The position numbers and the translations under genes are program-made. The notes under the pieces are model-generated. The model did not search any database, was not told the origin of the DNA, and saw only the letters and a program-made list of their open reading frames with translations. From Runella defluvii (lineage in GTDB: Bacteria > Bacteroidota > Bacteroidia > Cytophagales > Spirosomataceae): a DNA stretch of 64,000 bases. Shown piece after piece: positions 60,585 through 64,000 of this stretch (position 1 is the stretch's first letter; each line of letters begins with the position of its first letter). The stretch spans positions 1 to 64,000 of the forward strand of contig NZ_JACIBY010000004.1 of NCBI RefSeq assembly GCF_014195535.1. The letters are read 5' to 3'.

Positions 60585-61586
60585 ATGATGATTTCTTATT
60601 TGCTAAGTTTGGTTTGTGGCCTTTACGGTGGCGGAGCCACTCAGGAAGTTGCCCAAGTAGAAAATCACTCAGTACGAATTGTCGGCAGTTTTCGCGACAA
60701 TACCACTAAAGATTTTCTCAAAAAAAGCACGATTCGCGCGGTGTTCAAGTCGGGAAAACAACTGACGTACGAAACCAATGCCAATGGGGTGTATGAAATT
60801 GTAGTGCCCGATTCGACCCAATTTCTAACCTTTGATTCGGAAGGGTACCGTACCCATACGATTCCTGTCACGTTTATTGGGAAAATTTCGAGCAAAGCGA
60901 CTTTTTCCATTCAGCCTGAAATGGTGCTAACAAAAGACTCGCTCCAAGTTTCGGAGAGTCCTTCTCAATTATTGTATGTGTCTTTTCTTTTTCCCGATGG
61001 AATGGATGTCAATCATTTAATTACGAGAAATAACTCCAAGGCTTTTACCAGTTTTGACTATCGTAAAACGTATAATAAAGGCAAACATTTGTCATGGCAT
61101 GCCACCGAGTTATCTAAAGGTATATACGAATATAAATCGACGACGCCTGAAGGAAAAAAGCTGTATTACAAGCAATTTGAGGTAAAAGAAGGGTATAATT
61201 TTATGGAAGTTACGCCCCAGCCAGAAGAATCACTTTCACCGCCAGCGGTGGCATTAACCGACCAAGTGTTGTACTTTTCACAGAGTACGTATGAGTTGAG
61301 TGAAGAGGTGAAAACGAATTTGGATGCGATAAGTAAAGCCTTGGTTGCTCAACCACAGACCAAATTACAAATCACGGGTCATACCGATAACGTGGGAGAG
61401 TCTGATAAAAACCTCATTTTGTCGGAATACCGCGCCAAAGTAGTAGCGAGTTATTTGGAACAAAAGGGCGTTTCAGCAAGTCAATTGGTGGTAGAATGGA
61501 AGGGAGCAGCTGCGCCTGCAGTGTCAAATGACGCAGAAGATAACAAAATAAAAAATCGCCGAGTGGAGCTGAAGGTAATTCCGTGA
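60585..61586 (+). CDS. OmpA-family peptidoglycan-binding outer-membrane protein
   Basis: The roughly 333-residue protein starts at ATG 60585 (MMISYLLSLVCGLYGGGATQ, a signal-like leader); the TTG at 60555 adds a non-signal stretch. The N-terminal half has a carboxypeptidase-regulatory-like beta domain (about 35-125). The C-terminal OmpA domain (about 230-333) shows VLYFSQSTYELSEEVKTNL, the peptidoglycan motif LQITGHTDNVGESDKN and NRRVELKVIP. It would tether the outer membrane to the cell wall. It is a single gene between the terminator of array C and a convergent M1 peptidase gene. Confidence 0.88.
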   Translation: MMISYLLSLVCGLYGGGATQEVAQVENHSVRIVGSFRDNTTKDFLKKSTIRAVFKSGKQLTYETNANGVYEIVVPDSTQFLTFDSEGYRTHTIPVTFIGKISSKATFSIQPEMVLTKDSLQVSESPSQLLYVSFLFPDGMDVNHLITRNNSKAFTSFDYRKTYNKGKHLSWHATELSKGIYEYKSTTPEGKKLYYKQFEVKEGYNFMEVTPQPEESLSPPAVALTDQVLYFSQSTYELSEEVKTNLDAISKALVAQPQTKLQITGHTDNVGESDKNLILSEYRAKVVASYLEQKGVSASQLVVEWKGAAAPAVSNDAEDNKIKNRRVELKVIP

Positions 61587-61610
61587 TAGGTTTAAATTGA
61601 AAGGTGTGAT

Positions 61611-61645
61611 GCAGAGACGCAACCAATTATGCCTTGCGTCTCTGC
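61611..61645. terminator. Bidirectional hairpin between ompA and M1 peptidase
   Basis: GCAGAGACGCA (61611-61621) and TGCGTCTCTGC (61635-61645) pair perfectly over 11 bp around a 13-base loop, between two convergent stop codons at 61586 and 61657. Confidence 0.65.
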
Positions 61646-61656
61646 GTTAAAATCCT

Positions 61657-64000
61657 TTAAAACTCTCCAAACTGACCGTACATATCCTTCAATTTGGGGT
61701 CACGTTCGGTGTTGCGGATGTCTTTTCGCATGGCTTTTACCCCTTCAATGTCAGTCAAAAGTCCCAGTACTTGATATGCCCCAAACCGCACAAAATAAGC
61801 AGGGTCATTGCGGGCCATAGTTTCGAGCATTGGCAACGCTTTTCGTTGTACCGAACCATCAGATTTGATGAGGTATTTGCCAAACACTTGCAAAAAATTA
61901 TACATTTCTGCCGACTTCAAACGCTTCATTTTCACCATAAACCAGTCGTACTGCTCGGGTTTTGCCAAGCCTGCGTAGTAATTGGCTACGGCCGTCACGA
62001 TTTCGCTATTGGGGGCGTTTTCAAAGCGTTTGGCTACGTCAACTGCGTCGTCGGGCTTTCCGATAAGGTAGGCATCGAGTGCCGCCGATACCACCTGATA
62101 CGAGCTGTCGTTGAGGGCTTCGCGGAAGAGCGGATCGTTGGAGTTATCCCCAAACGAGCCTAACGTAATGATGGCCTCAGTACGCACCCGTGCATGGGCA
62201 TCCACGCGAGCTTTGCTTTGCACAAGTCGTTCTACTTCATTAAACTGCAAACCATCGTATTCGGAGAAGTTAGAAACGGCTAATTGTCTGATTTTCCAAA
62301 ACTTATCGCTCATGGCTTGCATCATGAGTTGGCGCACGGTAGAGTCGGCGAGTTGGTTTTCTAAGCCCGTAATGGCCTCATAGCGAGCTAGGTATTTATC
62401 ACAATGTTGGTACTGAAAGATTAATTCAGGCTTTGATTTCTCGTAATTAATCTCGCCCAGTAGTTGCCGCTCGGCGTCAAAATCCACCAAATCAGGGCGT
62501 TGTTTTACTGGAATTTCAAACGTCTGTTTTGCTTTGTTGACGACAATATCATGGGTTTCTTTTTGCCCATTTACCCAGACATCCACCTTGAGGGGTAAAC
62601 GGTGAATCGGCGTATAGAGCGAGTCCTGCAACTGAGAGACTTTGAGCGTTACTTTGTTGGCGTCGTACGATTTTTCTACTTTCAACGTAGGATGGCCTGG
62701 TGACAAGAACCACTGATTGAAAAACCAGTTCAAATCTTCGCCCGTTACTTCTTCAAAGGATTCCCGTAAATCGTTCACTTCGGCGGTTCCGAACCCGTAG
62801 CGAATGAGGTAATTGCGCGTGGCGGCAAAAAAAGCTTCGTCGCCAATGTATTTGCGAAGCATGTGCAAGACAAGCCCTCCTTTGGCATACGAATGGTTGT
62901 CGAACATGTCTTCCATGTCGGTGTAATTGTACCGAATGAGGGGTTCTTGTTTTTGTTCAGATTCGCCCAAATACTGCTGCAAAGAGCCTTGTGCCCAAAA
63001 ATCAGCTTGTTCGGCGCCGAGTTTGTGTTCGTTCCAGAGGTATTCAGAATAATTGGCAAACGCCTCGTTGAGCGGTAAATGTACCCACGATTCACACGTG
63101 ACCAAATTTCCAAACCAATGGTGCATGAGTTCGTGCGCGATGACATCGTCGGAGTTTCCATCCAGCAAAGCGCGGGTATCGGTTTGGACATTTTCGGCAT
63201 GAACGGTCATGGACGTGTTTTCCATCGCACCTGCCACAAAGTCGCGAACGGCAATTTGGGCGTATTTATCCCACTGAAATTCTACCCCAAATTTGCTTTC
63301 AAAGAAATCAATCATTTCTCGCGTACGTCCAAAAATGGCTTTGGCGTGCGGGGCATATTCGGGTTCTACGTAGTAACTTAGCTCAAGGCCATTGCGAATG
63401 GTATCGTGCGCCACGGCAAAATCGCCCACCACAAAGGCCGCCAAGTAAGGAGCGTGAGGCAGTTTCTGCACCCAGCGGTCGGTGCGGGTACTGTCGGGGT
63501 TGAGGCGAGATTCGACGAGTTTTCCGTTGGAAAGCGTCTTAAAGCGTTTCTCAACCGTCAGACGAATGTCTTGGGTCATTTTTTCATTCGGGCTGTCCAC
63601 CGTAGGCATCCAGCACGAATTGTACTCGGTCTCGCCCTGCGTCCAAATCTGCTGTGGTTTTCCTTCGTCTAGCCCGTCGGCATTGATGAAATAGAGCCCT
63701 TTGTCGCCCTTTGTGCCCACAATTCCCGCAGGCAGTTCGTTGGGTTTTGCTACGTAGTCGATAAGTACGTGAAGGGTATCAAAACGCGAGTACTTACGGC
63801 GCAATTTGATGTTTAAAAGGCGCTTGTCGTAGGTATATTCGAGCGGGTCGTTGATGTATTCGTAGATGTATTTTTTTTGGAGGGAATCGTATTTTTTGAG
63901 GGTATCTAGTTGGAAAATACCCTTAATGTCGAAGCCTTTCGCGTCTAATTCGAGGGTATTTTGGGGGTAAAAATAGGGCTTAAACGTAATGACGGCGCTC
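61657..64000 (-). CDS. M1-family aminopeptidase (5' end beyond window)
   Basis: At least 780 residues are visible. The frame is open through the right edge of the window (the TTG at 63804 is internal, since in-frame residues such as FYPQNTLELDAKGFDIKGIF precede it). The zinc motif is HELMHHW with NEAFANYSEYLW supplying the third ligand, preceded by the exopeptidase motif GAMENTSMT (the GAMEN element). An N-terminal beta domain, the catalytic gluzincin domain, and HEAT-like helical repeats at the C-terminus (VRTEAIITLGSF, DSSYQVVSAALDAYL) complete the fold. It removes N-terminal residues from peptides, probably in the periplasm. Convergent with ompA. Confidence 0.9.
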   Translation of the reverse strand, partial: SAVITFKPYFYPQNTLELDAKGFDIKGIFQLDTLKKYDSLQKKYIYEYINDPLEYTYDKRLLNIKLRRKYSRFDTLHVLIDYVAKPNELPAGIVGTKGDKGLYFINADGLDEGKPQQIWTQGETEYNSCWMPTVDSPNEKMTQDIRLTVEKRFKTLSNGKLVESRLNPDSTRTDRWVQKLPHAPYLAAFVVGDFAVAHDTIRNGLELSYYVEPEYAPHAKAIFGRTREMIDFFESKFGVEFQWDKYAQIAVRDFVAGAMENTSMTVHAENVQTDTRALLDGNSDDVIAHELMHHWFGNLVTCESWVHLPLNEAFANYSEYLWNEHKLGAEQADFWAQGSLQQYLGESEQKQEPLIRYNYTDMEDMFDNHSYAKGGLVLHMLRKYIGDEAFFAATRNYLIRYGFGTAEVNDLRESFEEVTGEDLNWFFNQWFLSPGHPTLKVEKSYDANKVTLKVSQLQDSLYTPIHRLPLKVDVWVNGQKETHDIVVNKAKQTFEIPVKQRPDLVDFDAERQLLGEINYEKSKPELIFQYQHCDKYLARYEAITGLENQLADSTVRQLMMQAMSDKFWKIRQLAVSNFSEYDGLQFNEVERLVQSKARVDAHARVRTEAIITLGSFGDNSNDPLFREALNDSSYQVVSAALDAYLIGKPDDAVDVAKRFENAPNSEIVTAVANYYAGLAKPEQYDWFMVKMKRLKSAEMYNFLQVFGKYLIKSDGSVQRKALPMLETMARNDPAYFVRFGAYQVLGLLTDIEGVKAMRKDIRNTERDPKLKDMYGQFGEF

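Noticed and set aside
1-64000. tRNA, rRNA or riboswitch genes
   Set aside because: No cloverleaf with a TTCGANTC-type arm, rRNA core sequence or recognised riboswitch consensus was seen by eye; a covariance search could still find a small RNA.

Overview
The window looks like chromosome from a Bacteroidota bacterium of the order Cytophagales. The evidence is a TonB paralogue cluster, Crp-type and PadR regulators, a bacillithiol-system YtxJ protein, a waaA (Kdo transferase, so Gram-negative LPS), DUF5686/carboxypeptidase-regulatory proteins, a giant secreted metalloprotease ending in Gly-Cys-Asn, promoters of the TTTG-N20-TAnnTTTG type and a general lack of Shine-Dalgarno sequences. A Runella/Dyadobacter/Spirosoma-like genus is plausible but cannot be fixed from this sequence. 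No rRNA, tRNA, CRISPR array or complete mobile element was found.

Layout. 0-4.1 kb: a minus-strand lipoprotein and a large secreted coiled-coil protein, followed by a peptidase M15 relic. 4.3-7.0 kb: a four-gene operon (two unknowns, sensor kinase, response regulator). 7.0-9.2 kb: a haem- and copper-site lipoprotein, hairpin array A and a Cys-rich CWC protein. 9.2-11.5 kb: a PadR-led cluster in which the TonB N-terminal module, the C-terminal module and a full TonB sit side by side. 11.7-24.3 kb: a beta-barrel protein, an 1783-residue metalloprotease with near-identical internal repeats, uvrC, a DUF5686 protein, waaA and ytxJ. 24.3-27.3 kb: methyltransferase, glycosyltransferase and sugar aminotransferase, probably for surface polysaccharide. 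27.7-30.6 kb: SMR exporter, Crp regulator, amidohydrolase and YdeI-like protein. 30.7-34.1 kb: an AT-rich accessory patch with a toxin-antitoxin-like pair, unknown genes and two gene relics.

34.1-58.8 kb is a large glycan-utilisation region without SusC/SusD. Its core (41.8-49.0 kb) is an amino-sugar cassette: XylR-type regulator, FucP/NagP-type permease, ROK kinase, GH20 hexosaminidase and a divergent NagX/HGSNAT-like membrane protein. It is flanked by two paralogue pairs: two secreted alpha-glucuronidase-like proteins (36.8 and 50.2 kb) and two multi-pass membrane proteins sharing RG(Q/N)FGHEYGAA (34.2 and 55.8 kb). Other members are a beta-propeller/DUF1080 fusion, a Gfo/Idh/MocA oxidoreductase, an HpcH/HpaI aldolase, two metallophosphoesterases, a DegT aminotransferase and a TPR-TonB protein. 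I infer import and phosphorylation of GlcNAc-like sugars together with a second route for uronate-like or 3-keto sugars.

58.9-64 kb: a polyprenyl-phosphate glycosyltransferase with hairpin array C in its 3' region, an OmpA-family protein and an M1 aminopeptidase running off the window end.

The most unusual signal is non-coding. Three intergenic arrays of tandem multi-hairpin repeats (8.4, 49.0 and 60.0 kb) each begin within about 6 bases of a stop codon. Arrays A and C carry the same hairpins in the same order, with conserved TGAG/CTCA loops but different, compensated stems. Heptamer-type short repeats also occur, two of them inserted in frame in waaA.
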